The notes under the pieces are model-generated. The model was not told where the DNA came from, did not search any database, and saw nothing but the letters and a program-made list of their open reading frames with translations. This document shows positions 32,476 to 43,762 of a stretch of 64,000 bases of DNA, piece after piece (within the stretch, counting starts at the first letter, position 1; every line of letters begins with the position of its first letter). The DNA lies in the NCBI GenBank assembly GCA_028274465.1, contig CM051456.1, positions 63,536,753 through 63,600,752 on the forward strand. The letters run 5' to 3'. Source of the DNA: Plantago ovata. Lineage: Eukaryota > Streptophyta > Magnoliopsida > Lamiales > Plantaginaceae. The translations under genes and the position numbers were made by a program.

Positions 32476-34596
32476 CTAGATCTTCTTCTTCAGGGTACTA
32501 GACTTCCCCTTCATTGATCTCCTCCTCATTCCACGAACCTGTGAATAAGAATGAACATAGGCAGCAAGACCACAGTAGTGAGTAGTGTGAGAGGTATCAG
32601 GCGGATCAGATATGGCTCGCAACACATGTCGCTTGCCATCCACCTCAACAGTGCAAGTCCTTCGGTAGATGTCTATCACGGAGCGTAGCTTAGTCAATAA
32701 CGTTCGCCCCAAGAGAATGATATCCCCCGTCCCAGGTGTAGACGCCGGCATAACTACAAAATTGGTGTATACAGAAGCTTCACCAATCTTGACCAATACA
32801 TTCTTCACAACACCTTCGGGTCTCACAAAGGATCCATCCGCCAGTTGCACAATAGCCTTATGCTCAGATAGTTTTCCAAGGCTACTCTTCTCGAACACAT
32901 TCAAAGGGAGCACATTAGAGTAGGATCCCGTGTCTAGTGTGGCACGGACATCTTCAAGCTCACCAATCCCGACCTTAACATCGAAACTTTGAGGGAGTGG
33001 CTCGGGATCCTCTTGCTCCTCTTCACTCTCGTCAGAACCAAGGTCCTTCTCTTCTTCCTTAGCCTTTGGAGGTTCTTCTTTCTTGCAACACTCGCACTTA
33101 GCAACCTTCTTGATGGTGATTTCGACAGGCAGATCACCCGACATGATAATGGACATTGACTTCTAAGTGTTGCTAGGCAGTTTGCCTTGTTCCCTACTTG
33201 CTCCTCGGTCAATCAACTCTTGCATCTTTTGATGGGCAAGCCTAGTGCTCTCTTCCAACCTATCAAGTCTTGCCCTAGTCTTCTCGGAATCTTCTTCATA
33301 ACGTTTGAGAAAACTTTGGGTGTGATCAACCATCTTTTGCAAGTTCTCCATCAGTTGAGCCGACTTCGACTTCGGTTGCTCTTTCGGAGCGGGGTTTTCG
33401 CAGTGGTCATTACCATAGTTAAGCCTACTACGGTCTTGGTTAGGGCCATAAGTTTGGCTAGCTGGTGCATATCCTTGATTATTTCGGAATCCTCTTCTCC
33501 AAAATCCACCTCGAGGATTCCTACCATCTTGTCCGTAGCTAGCTTCTTGGGTACCGAACTCCGTAGCAAAGGCTTCCTCTTCGCCTCTTTGAGCCCAGTT
33601 GCCATCATCATATGCAAGCTCCGATCTACACATATGAGCTCCATGTCCATAGTTCTTGCATATTCGGCAAACTTCATTTGAAACAGTTGTTCCAGTGGCG
33701 CTTTTGAGAACTTGATTCAATTCGTTGGTAAAGCACTCGAATTGATCCCCATTCACCCTATACATAGGGGCTTCTTGAGTCGGTGGAGCTTCAGGTCCAC
33801 ATCTCCTAACCATTGCCCTTGGGTCCTTGAACTGCGAACCCTTAGCAAGCCTTTCGAAAACTGCCCAGACGGCTTCTGCGGTTTCCTCCCAAATATTTCC
33901 TCGGCATTGGAAATCCACCACTTGTTGGTTCTCGAAGGTTAGTCCATTGTAGAAGTGTTGGACTAAGTCAGAAAGCTCAAAACCATGGTGAGGGCACTTG
34001 TTCGTGAGATCTTGGAACCTCTCAAACGAGGTGTAGATGGTCTCATCATAGTCCTGTTTGAATCCAGTGATTTGCGCCTTTAGCGCGGTGGTCAAGGTGT
34101 GAGGGAAGTATTTTTCCATGAAAGCTGAAAAAACCTTCTCCCAAGTGTCCAACGAGCTTGCTGGTAGAGAACTCAACCACGACTAGGCTCTGTCGCCAAA
34201 ATCCGTTGTTATTTCAGCTCCGGGTCGTGGAAGTTGGTTGACAAAATCATCGATATCGTGCAAGTACCCCATCACATCTTCCCTTGATAAGCCATAGAAC
34301 CTCGGAAGTTGTTGGAATGCGTGGTTCTTGATTTCCAGATCTCGAGTTGCAGATGAAAGAACAATCGCCGGTCCCCTCATAAGATCCTTGGAGAGTTGAA
34401 CCCATGCTTTCAGTGGTCTAGCTTCTGCCATTCCGTCGATTTCCTTGAAAAGACTGTGTGGAGATTCAGAGAAATCGGTATCCTCTATTTCCTCTAGCTC
34501 ACGCCTTTGAAGTAGTCGCCTTCTTTGGTGGTAGACTCTGTCGATCTCAGCAATTGAATCAGCAAGCGGTGTTCCTCTAGATCGTGTATGTGGCAT
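32476..34596 (-). pseudogene. gag-protease of copy 1 with two stops and a deletion
   Basis: The start is ATG at 34596 (MPHTRSRGTPLADS). The Gag domain loses 33 bases near 34195 (11 codons present in copy 2), followed by a TAG at 34183-34185 where copy 2 has AAG. Gag resumes to the knuckle CRICKNYGHGAHMC and a coiled-coil-like tail. A TAG at about 33160-33162 (GAG in copies 2 and 4) separates the protease at 33156-32476. The protease keeps LDTGSYSNVLP, VQLADGSFVRPEG and ILLGRTLL, so its active-site motif is intact. Copies 2 and 4 show that gag and protease are one frame when undamaged. The protein ends at 32476; no polymerase follows. Confidence 0.85.
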
Positions 34597-34720
34597 ACAC
34601 TATCTGTAACAGACTAGGAAAGGAGTATCAGATAGAGATTAAAAAGGAAAACTAAAACTACTAGAATTAGGAATTGAATGCTGAAAATATAAACAAATTA
34701 AACAGAAAAAAGGAGTATAG

Positions 34721-34738
34721 TCCCCGGCAGCGGCGCCA
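34721..34738 (-). promoter_or_regulatory. Primer-binding site (tRNA-Asp) of copy 1
   Basis: Minus strand TGGCGCCGCTGCCGGGGA, complementary to the 3' end of plant tRNA-Asp with one difference, three bases inside the 5' LTR. Copy 3 has the version with no difference. Confidence 0.85.
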
Positions 34739-34741
34739 ATT

Positions 34742-36005
34742 TGATGAACACGAATTTGTCAGACTCGATTAATCAAATAAATTTGTTATTTAGCCATAGG
34801 CAATTCACAACTACAACGAAAACCGTAGCGTAGCAGTAGAATAACCTCGAGTTTCGATCTCTAAGGACTATAACTAGCTTTATCTACTCTAATTTAGAAT
34901 ATAAAACAACAGACGATTTAGCAAAGGTTTTTCTTAACAGATAATAGAGATTGGTGATAGTATGGTCCTTCAAAGCATAACGGGTTAATAATCATGCGTA
35001 AATTCCTCGGTTTTGCATGGAGATCTTTGATCAATGAATTGTCCTGTTGTAATTATCAAACACTACGAAGATATAGATTTAGATAGCTCAAAGACCAATG
35101 AATTGTCCAATTGTGTGCAATAATTAATCAATAATACGAAGATAGAGATTTAGATAGATCAAAGAAATAAAGCAATAACACGGAGTATAATGCGCGATAT
35201 AGCCATTAGAATAATTATCAACCCTTCGCTAAGAATTCACATACTATCACCAACGAGAAGTTTAGCTACTCATAGTTATCATGCAATCAACAGAAATCAT
35301 AGAAGAAAACATGTTGAAAGATATATAAAAATAAGTAGAAAAACTGTAAGATACAATGTTACCGAAGGTTGTCAGTCTCAGAAGAATCGCGATCTTACAA
35401 GCTCCAAACTGCTATGATAAAGTATCTCCTAAGCTATGAACCCCCAGAACAGGCTCTGGGAATTTCCTACCTAAAACTACAGAGAAAGGTGAGAGAATAG
35501 GTCTGGAAAAGTATGAAAATCGGAGAAAAACTGAGCAACTATATATAGGCTTCGAATTAGTGTGGGGCGAAGGGCCCCACACACCGGGCGAGTCGCCTAG
35601 TGTGGGGCGATTCGCCCCACATCCCGGGCGATTCGCCCGGGAGCGCCCGGGAGTAAAATTCGGGATTTTACGCGTTTTCGACGCGTTTTTGGATTTCTTC
35701 CCCTTTTCGGACTCGTTTTCTGACTTCTAGTGGCCTTCTAACCTCCCGATTCGACCCCTAGACTTCAAATCCTATCCGGAAACCTTCAGATACTCCAAAT
35801 AGGCTTTTGGAACACCAATTCCTTGTCAACTTCAATATAATTGCCCGGAAAACCTCGTTTTTCAACCAAAACCTGTAAAATAAAAAGTAAAGAGAAACGT
35901 GACACTATTCTAATAAAATGCACTAAAATATAGCTAAATTAACATAGAGGATAGCTAAAATAGGTGAAAAAGACTTAAATGAAGGTGTAAAATACACATT
36001 CATCA
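34742..36005 (-). repeat. 5' LTR of copy 1
   Basis: TGATGAAC...TTCATCA on the plus strand (1264 bp), flanked by the primer site and the target duplication. It keeps the promoter block (TATA at 35541-35547, palindromes at about 35563-35655) that the 3' LTR has lost. Confidence 0.9.
35541..35655 (-). promoter_or_regulatory. LTR promoter of copy 1: TATA box with CpG palindrome module upstream
   Basis: TATATAT (minus strand, 35541-35547) is preceded in element orientation by GGGCGATTCGCCC-type inverted repeats at 35563-35655. Same order and spacing class as in copies 2 and 3. Confidence 0.6.
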
Positions 36006-36959
36006 AAGAGTAGTGATTTGGTCCTTGAATCGTGACCATAAGCGTCCATTTTGGTGCCAAATCTTACCAAGTAATCCTTCGGACAACTTGTTCCATCATA
36101 ACTTTCGAAAGTAGGAAAGCCTCTTTCGATTTTGGCCTGATGGCTCCTTATCTCGTCGCACAACGGGCTTGGATCTTGGTCTTGCTCTTTTTCTTGCACG
36201 GTTCCTCGTAGGGTTTCTATTTGAGCATCAAGTGCGGATTTCCTTGCGTTGAGTTCCTCCAGAGTGAGCCTCCTCCCCGTGATCGGGACGATCAAGGGGG
36301 TTACCTCAGCTACAATTCTCAAGGCATTGTTTTCCGCCACCGGGTTGGTTCTAAGGAGTTACCTGGTTGGGCGTGACTTTATTAGGGAGAGTGGGTGGTG
36401 TAGCGACCACCTGAGCTCGGTTTTCTTACGGAGCCACATTTTGCAATGATGCGCGTATCCTCCTATCAATTAAATCCCTCAAATCATCCGGGGCACCTTG
36501 TGGTCCCAACCTTGATTGGACTCTTGAAGGTCCAAGTCGAGATTGGATTGGCCTTGTATTGGCTCTTGAATGTGCTTCATCTTGTACTACAGGTGCTCTT
36601 GCTTGGGATTGACGAGGGGCTACCAAAGTGTCACGAGGTTGCTCCTGTACTTGGACTTGTGGTACTCCTCGAGCTTGGAGCTCTGCATTAACTCTAGCAG
36701 CCTCGTTGTCCCCTGCGTACCCTTGCAAAGTAAGAAGGAACAAGCCGTATTGAGCTTCGCCCATCACAAAGTCTGATGGTCGGACTACACGTCCATTAGG
36801 AAGGGTGAAGTTCAATGCGGCTGGCTGAGGAGGATTCCCTGCTACAGGAGGAGGATTAATTGCTACTTGAGGAGGCTGCCCTCTCGCCGCGACGTTGTTT
36901 GTAACTCTCAACGCTCCATAAGAACTTCCAACCGAGACGCCTTGTGGATTAGTTTCTCA
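36006..36959 (-). pseudogene. Tat gag, N-terminal segment
   Basis: The upstream half of the gag interrupted by copy 1. 36911-36426 is a proline/glutamine-rich leader domain (LNFTLPNGRVVRPSDFVMG), and after a frameshift 36340-36011 reads LTLEELNARKSALDAQIETL then FESYDGTSCPKDYLVRFGTKM, which continues into LPGNLSGEAMM at 27302. The reading can be traced up to about 36959, where the Tat sequence stops abruptly against unrelated DNA with no LTR. The element is therefore truncated or rearranged at its 5' side. Confidence 0.65.
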
Positions 36960-39413
36960 CTTTTCCACCTATCTTATTAGCATTATCACCTATCTTCTGA
37001 CAAACTCCAGAATCATCAATCTCCTTATTCATATTCTCCTTATCAACACTAGAATCATCAATCACAGTCCCCTTAACAACTCCAGAATCATCAATCACAT
37101 TCTCCATATTCACGTTCTCCTCAACTATGTTATCACCTTCATGGCCTATGTCATCACCAACATTTCCCATCTTCTCCTTCTCATTACCAACTCCAGATTC
37201 ATCAACTCCAGTCCCCTTATTCTCACCGCCACCATCTTCATCAGTGTCACTGTCATTATCTAAATCAGCAACTTCCTTTTCAAATTGCCTCCCTATACTA
37301 CACACATCAATTTTTTTTGTACTTTGACAAATTTGAATTCTGCCTTATCAATCCCACCATCATCATCAGATACAAAATTTAATTTCTCTTCATCTCCACT
37401 TTCACAAAGATTTTTGTTAACCCAAGAATCAGGTTGCGACTCAGCATATACTCCCATCATCTTCTCCCTCAATTGAGCACAAATCCTATCAACAAACCCA
37501 ATTAAAATAGGATCACTCCAACCCTTCTGAGAATCCAAACTCTGTGAAAGTTGTGATAAAGACTTATCACTCCAATCAGGAACATCAAACCCAACGTTAC
37601 CACATGTATACATCCTATCAAGATGTGCATGTAATGCAACTTTCTGATCCTTCATGTACAGCTCCCAAGACTTCTCAACAGTCTACAAAAAGAAAAAGCT
37701 AGTCAGAAACATATAAAACTATGTTCTAAACATTAAGTCCTATGTTTTTAAAGAAAAGGCCAATGTTCTGAATAATAAAAGAAGCTATGTTATAAAATAA
37801 AAAGAGAATAAAAAAATAAACTCACCATTACAGAACCTTCAACAGGCTGCTTCTTCTTCTTAAGCTTATCTGGAGGAATATAGAATACTAGACCATCACC
37901 AACCCTTATTTTGTTAATAGGATAACACTTATCACGTGTCGTCTTCCCAAAACCCCCATGTTTTCTGTCATAAGCAATCCCATCCCCAATTATTTCATAT
38001 GTCCAATGCCTACACAATGGAACAAAATTTGATGCACTTTCTCCACAATATCTGTACCTATGAAGGTAGCAATACACAAGCACCATCACACAACCACTGA
38101 CAATGCAATAGACATTTGTTTTAGACTTCAATGTCTTAACAGCTTTTTGTAGTCTGTCAATGACGAAAGCGCACCACCAATCATACATGTGGATCTTACT
38201 GACATCCTGAACAGCCACTAAGAGTTTCTGATCCACGAAAGCAGCAGGGGTGGGCAACAAGAAATAACCACATACGTATAAAACAAAAAGTCTTTAAATT
38301 CTTCTCCACCATCCATCAACTCATTCAAACGCTTCTTAACACACGTAAGCTTTACTTCCTTCGTTCTTTTTTTTTACCAGTTTTATCAATATTCCCTTTA
38401 ATGTCAGCCCCCCAAGCCGTGCAACTACGTACAAACTCATCCCTCAAATCTGCATCAACTCTATTACCACCAAATTGAAAGCTCATTGGAACTTCAACAC
38501 CCGAATTACGCGGAAGCATGAACTGATCAAACACATCATCACCACAGATGGGAATCTTAGCATCGCCAATAGTGATATGATAACAATTACAATCGAGCAA
38601 ATTAACCAACCACGGAGTTAAAAGCCGTTGGACAGATTCAGCAGCCATCATACCCAACCCACGAAATCCAATATCTTCAACATCCCTCTTTTGCGCCAAA
38701 GTTAATGATTCCATCAACTCCTTTACCTTCTTCGGCTGACAAGGAGTCACCATCATCTTAAAAACAACACCATCATCTCTTTCAACACGGATATAATTCA
38801 ACTTTCCTTCTTCTTTAGGTCCCAAGTCTTCAAGCCTAAATATCTTCCCAACATTATGCCTAGATTTCTTCTCTGCCACTACATATGCAAACATAAGACA
38901 TATTAAGAACATATATTGAAATAATTTACAGAACATGGATAATAATGTACAAAACATGGACAATAAATGAAGAAAGCATAGACAATTAAAAAAAAAAAAA
39001 CAAACAGAAACTTGAAAAGTACATGAAACTTATGGATACAAAATACATAGAACATAGAAAATTATGTAGAATACATTTCTTCTCTGCCACTATATGCAAA
39101 CATAAGACATATTAAGAACATATAGAGAACATGGACAATAATGTACAAAACATGGACAATAAATGAACAAAACATGGACAGTTAAAAAAAAAAACAAAAA
39201 CAAATAGAAACACAAAACAAAAGTGAAGAAAAACCTACCTGAAACTCTAGCTATTTTAGCTTTCTTCTCAGGCGAAACATTTGCACCACTAGTTGACTTC
39301 GTTTTCTTCTCCGGCGAAACCAATGCACTGTTTCTAGGTGATTTTTGTGTTGCATTGTTCCCCTTCTCTTTTTCCACATCACCAAGCTTCCTCTTACCAC
39401 GAACTCCATCCAT
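36960..39413 (-). pseudogene. Gene of the plant Ulp1/MULE-associated type, N-terminal part, frameshifted
   Basis: The start is ATG at 39413 (MDGVRGKRKLGDVEKEK; repeated SPEKKxK basic motifs). Exon 1 ends at 39239 (CAG/GTAGGT) and exon 2 begins at 38872. Exon 2 reads VEDIGFRGLGMMAAESVQRL, LTPWLVNLLDCNCYHITIGD and ICGDDVFDQFMLP, like the N-terminal region of plant proteins that often end in a Ulp1-type cysteine protease and are common in Mutator-like elements. Further exons are near 38325-38180, 38260-37826 and 37681-37305. Frames shift near 38260 and at an A8 run near 37311. The acidic tail (37305-36951) ends at the junction with Tat DNA. No protease domain is present. Whether this is a host gene, a MULE fragment or a capture cannot be told. 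Confidence 0.4.
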
Positions 39414-40788
39414 ATCAACACCAGAGACACACTGTAAAATAAACGAACGAACAACAAAGGAAAATCACGAACAAAACCAACCACAAAAAAAAACCCTAAA
39501 AAATCCAATCAACACGAGCAAAACCTAAAAAAAGAGGAGAAAACTTACGATATCAACTGGAAAACGTCGACGAAGTTGAAGACACCATCAATTGCACAAG
39601 AAACTCCACAATCTACGACGGAGAAAACGAAGAAGAATGAACAGAGATGAGAGAAAACGAAGAAGACGAAGAAAGAGAAAGGAAAGAGATGAGATAAAGG
39701 ATGAGATATTTTGTGAAGTCGGGTTAGTAAACTCGGGTCTTATTAAGTCGGGTTTAGTAAATGAGGGTCGGGTGAGGATCCGCGAAAATTTGAAGGAGGA
39801 TGGTAAATTGCAAATTAGTCCCGTCTCTCTATAAGTTAAAAAGAGACGGTCTCTTATGAGACTTTGCGTTGTTTTTTAATTTTATTTATTTGGCTTTTTT
39901 TGGAAACAATAAAAAAATTCATTAAGCCAAAATTTTATTTATTTGACTTGATCACGCCAAATTTTGTTATTTTATTTTAATATTATTATATCTCTTAACT
40001 AATTTGGCATGATCACGCCAATTTTTATTTATTTGGTTTTGGTTTGCAAAAAGAAGAAGAATGTAAAAATTGTATGAAGAAAAGGGGTAAAATTTAAATG
40101 AAAAAGATGATAAAAAATTATGGTTGTTTGGCTCCTCCCAAAATCAAATATTAGAAGGAGGACAATTTAATACTTTTCAGGCCTTAGAGTGGGAAAATTC
40201 AATCTCCTGGGTTTATCTGTAATTGATTCAACCTAACAAGGTACTATATGTAATTGTTTGACTAAGTAGGTAAAATCCGTAATAAGTTAATCTAAGAGGG
40301 GTATTGTGTGTAATTCGCCTTTGATTATTTATACTACGTATATTGTAAATCACATCAGAGTAAACATACTTATAGTTGTTCAAAGGCTAGAACAATGATT
40401 GATTTCTCAGCTGGATGATTATCAATCAAGTCTTCGCAGTAATCAGCAAAATCTTCTCTTTCGATGAAGTCGAAGATATTTAATTGTTCTTCAGAATAAC
40501 TTGCAAAACAATCTTTAATATCCAAGTTTGATTATCCTCAACCTTGGTATCCACGAGTAGAAAGGCTTATGAGCATGCTAGGAATTCTCGGATCGAATCC
40601 TCGGGAATTGTTGATGGTGGTCGACGGCAAGCTAGGGAGGGAGAGCAAATTTATTTTCCTGGCTAACAAGAAAATAGAATGATTAGAAAACTGTATATAT
40701 TAATTTTGCTCTAACCTCCTCTATTTATACTAGTAGATTTTCCTTCTTAGAGAAAGTCTAATTAGTAATAGGAGTTTAATTTCCTGAA
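39414..40788. other. AT-rich intergenic stretch
   Basis: It holds the presumed upstream region of the minus-strand gene (purine-rich 39590-39690), an inverted motif AGAGACGGTCTCTTATGAGAC near 39842, repeated ATCACGCCAA motifs near 39950-40025, and otherwise nothing I can call. Confidence 0.4.
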
Positions 40789-41398
40789 TCTATATATAAA
40801 TGAAAGGTAGGGGTCTAGGAGAGCCCAATTTCATTCTCAAGAGCTTTCACACTATGTGGCAAAAATTTTAAGCTCATGGAAAAGATTCAATTTCATTTGT
40901 TTTGGTAAGTTTTCATTCATCTAATTTTGGGAATTTTAATTCTTCTTCCTTCTTTCTTATCAAAAACGTCCACCCATATATTTATGTATTTTTTATTTAA
41001 ATGTTTAATTAAAATAATATGTTAATTGAATTATACCACAACATAAATTCCGGAATTTAAAAATAAATCGTTTATTAATTAAATGTTGTATTATGGTGTC
41101 AATTAAATTCTTGGCAAAATGAATTTTAAAATTAAAAATAAATTTTTTTTATTTAAACGGTGAATTAAAATGTTAATTAAAATCTAGGTAAAATATATTG
41201 TGGAATTAAAATTTAATTCGTAGACACAATTGTACGAAAATCAGTTTAATTTTTTTTAGTTTATCCATTCACAATTACTTTTAATTATTGAAAATGATAT
41301 TTAATAAATCAGTGATTAAATTATTTGTGTTTTTGATTTTAAGAATAATCTTTTTTGTGAATTCATGGAAAGAATAAATTAAAATAAAAATCACAAAA

Positions 41399-41469
41399 GC
41401 TGTGGCCAGAGGGAATTGAACCCAGGTGGCATATATCATGAACATCACCACACTCCACTCAGCCACAAC
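41399..41469 (-). repeat. tRNA-like repeat, unit A
   Basis: 71 nt on the minus strand: GTTGTGGC...GGGTTCAATTCC...GGCCACAGC. The first and last seven bases pair as an acceptor stem; an A-box-like TGGCTGAGTGGA and a B-box-like GGGTTCAATTCC are present. The T stem has only about three pairs. tRNA-derived in appearance, probably not a working tRNA. Confidence 0.55.
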
Positions 41470-41630
41470 TTTTCAATCGTTTATTATTAACAACATCAAG
41501 TATTGGTGTATGATTTAATATTTTATGCTTTTAATTTCATTTATTAACAATTAAGTTTTTTTCCGTAACAATTACTCTAGAATATTAATTATTAAATCAG
41601 TGATTAATCGAATAAATTATTTAATTAAAA

Positions 41631-41688
41631 GGAATTGAACCCGGGTCACATATATCATGAGCATCACCATATTCCACTCGGCCACAGC
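41631..41688 (-). repeat. tRNA-like repeat, unit B (truncated)
   Basis: Matches unit A from the 5' end through GGGTTCAATTCC but lacks the 3' acceptor half; AT-rich sequence replaces it. The downstream flank (CAATCGTT...) is shared with the other units. Confidence 0.5.
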
Positions 41689-42027
41689 TTTTCAATCGTT
41701 CTTTATTGACAACATTAACTATTGGTGTTTGATTTAATATTTTTGTTCGTAACAAATTCTATAAGTTATTTTGGTAAGTCTTAAGTTTTATTGTCTTTCC
41801 TTTCTTTCCAAGCACACCTCATCAATGCTGAAAATCAAAATATATGGAATGTTTAGATTTTTTGCTTTATTGTGGTGAGTAATTTCTATTTAAATTCAAA
41901 CGGAGCAAAAATCATTGCATGAATTAAGGATCTTCTAAATTCTAAAAAATGATTATATATAGCTAACCTCATTCTATATCCTCTCTACCAATTTTCGAAT
42001 TTGTCTTTAGAAATCAGTCTCTTCGAT

Positions 42028-42862
42028 AAGAATTTGATCTTGCAATTTCACTAATCAATTCGTAGTCAGTCCTGATTTCTGTAATATCATTGAATTGTAT
42101 GTATTTTTTTATTCTTATTCAATCCGTATTCTATTATAAATTCGTTAATGATATTTTATTTTTGTTCTCATGTCTTCAGATTTGTCTTTATTTTTCCGGG
42201 ATGATGAATTGAACGGCATTACTGAACAAATGAAACTCGATGCTAATTGGGTTAGTTTTTATCTTTTTTTTTTATTCTGATTAAATTGTTCACTCATTGA
42301 TTAGTCTAATCTTCTTGATTAAATTACTTTTGACGTTGGATGCTTTTACGAAAGCTTTGCTCTTGCAATTATCACTAATCAATTCTTAGTCAGTCCTGAT
42401 TTCTATTTCGCGATGCTAATTGTAGTTTTATCTAATATCATTGAACTGTATGTATTTTTTTATTCTTATTCAATCCGTATTCTATTATACATTCGCTAAT
42501 GATATTTTTTTTTTGTTGTCATGTCTTCAGATTTGTATTTTGTTTTCCGGGATGATGAATTGAACGGCATTACTGAACAAATGAAGCTCGATGATAATTG
42601 GGTTAGTTTTTATCATTGTTTTTGTATTCTGATTAAATTGTTCACTCATTGATTAGTCTAATCTTCTTGATTAAATTGTTTTTGACGTTGGATGCTTTTA
42701 CGAAAGCTTTGATCTTGCAATTATCACTAATCAATTCGTAGTCAGTCCTGATTTCTATTTCACGATGCTAATTGTAAGTTTTATCTAATATGATTGAATT
42801 GTATGTATTTTTTTATTCTTATTCAACCCGTATTCTATTATACATTCGCATCTGATATTTTA
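42028..42862 (+). repeat. Tandem triplication of a 320-350 bp unit
   Basis: Three adjacent copies begin near 42035, 42351 and 42702, each with a CACTAATCAATTC(G/T)TAGTCAG core and GATTTCT. The first two include a 71-nt exon-like block; the third ends before it. Confidence 0.7.
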
Positions 42863-43052
42863 TTTTTGTTTTAAGGTTTATGTTTTCGAGTACAAGACCT
42901 TCCATCGAGTACAACCTTTGCTAGACATTTTAATAGAAGTGAATCATCCAATGTCCAATTACGCGACATGTATCTGTAAAATGTTGAATAACGACCAAGA
43001 TATTAGAGAAGATGGATTCTTACTCTTAGCCAAGATTGCTTCGATGCCTTGA
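42180..43052 (+). pseudogene. Unidentified gene fragment with a duplicated 71-nt exon
   Basis: Blocks 42180-42250 and 42531-42601 are each flanked by CAG and GTTAG and encode nearly the same peptide (RDDELNGITEQMKLD). A last exon, 42876-43052, reads on through YVFEYKTFHRVQPLLDILIE and DQDIREDGFLLLAKI to a TGA. I do not recognise the family. Position inside a Helitron fits a captured host fragment, but no parent gene is visible here. Confidence 0.35.
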
Positions 43053-43494
43053 TGGTTGTTGTATTTGAAGAAATGTAAAGAAACGGTGTTGGAAGGAGTT
43101 TGCAAATTATATGATGGCGTGTTCATTACTAAATTTTGTATTCCTAAGTTTTGTTGTATTCATTGTATTCCAGAGTTAGTTTTTGTTGATGGTGATTTTT
43201 GCTATAGGTGTTTTGCTGATAATTAGATATGTAGCTACGGTTCTTCGTCTGATTATTCAATATTCAATGTATATTTTTAGTTTGAATGTAATTTACCGGC
43301 TGTATGACCAATCACATAAATTTGGTATTAATTATATGAGTATAACATTGTTGGCCAATGTTATAAAATTCGAAATTATAAAGCAACACTCGGAAGTTCT
43401 ATTGTACATTATGGTGGATTCGATTTGGGACAAAACACTGGAAGATATTAAAAAGAAATTTTTTGACTGAGTTAGCCGTGGTACAATGTTTTTG

Positions 43495-43635
43495 AATTAT
43501 TAAGTATTTCTCAATAAACACCTAGACGTATGATATACCACGTTGATTTATTCATGTGGGATGAAGAAGTAGATGTATGATATATCAATTTTATTTATTT
43601 ATACTTATTCATTTTTCATGTTTACACCTTATTTT
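43495..43635. repeat. Host repeat split by the LINE (matches 48985-49115)
   Basis: ATTAAGTATTTCTCAATAAA... with (T)AGATGTATGATATATCAATT recurs at 48985-49115, and the sequence after the LINE (TTTACAATTTGCTAGCATG) recurs near 49168. A segment of the Helitron was therefore duplicated before the LINE arrived. Confidence 0.6.
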
Positions 43636-43762
43636 TTTTTTTTTTGGAACTAAAGAACGTTTTCATTACCTCCAAAGCAATACAAAACAGCAGCCGACAA
43701 AGGTGTCCAGGCCAACCATATCACCTAATACAAAGCAATGAATGAAAAAACCAGCAAACTAG

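Larger units (their letters stand above)
27308..36005 (-). mobile_element. Athila-like gag-protease LTR element, copy 1 (complete ends)
   Basis: An 8.7-kb element with two LTRs (27308-28453 and 34742-36005), a tRNA-Asp primer site, gag-protease, a plant-transposon-protein-like ORF, a long 3' non-coding region and a perfect target duplication. It has no RT, RNase H or integrase and no obvious remnant of them. The Gag and protease sequences and the tRNA-Asp primer point to the Athila branch. It would move only with enzymes supplied by a relative. It sits inside the gag of a Tat element on the same strand. Confidence 0.88.
27303..36010. repeat. 5-bp target-site duplication AAGAG flanking copy 1
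   Basis: AAGAG occurs at 27303-27307 directly before TGATGAAC and at 36006-36010 directly after TTCATCA. Five bases is the usual duplication size for gypsy elements, and the gag reading resumes across it. Confidence 0.9.

Noticed and set aside
36949..37305. Independent acidic protein of 118 codons
   Set aside because: It continues the preceding frame after an A8 indel and belongs to the same minus-strand gene.
39592..39834. Arg/Lys-rich 80-codon ORF
   Set aside because: Purine-rich upstream region of the minus-strand gene; low-complexity and unsupported.
43183..43470. 95-codon hydrophobic ORF
   Set aside because: AT-rich, no recognisable family, and no splice or promoter context; probably chance.
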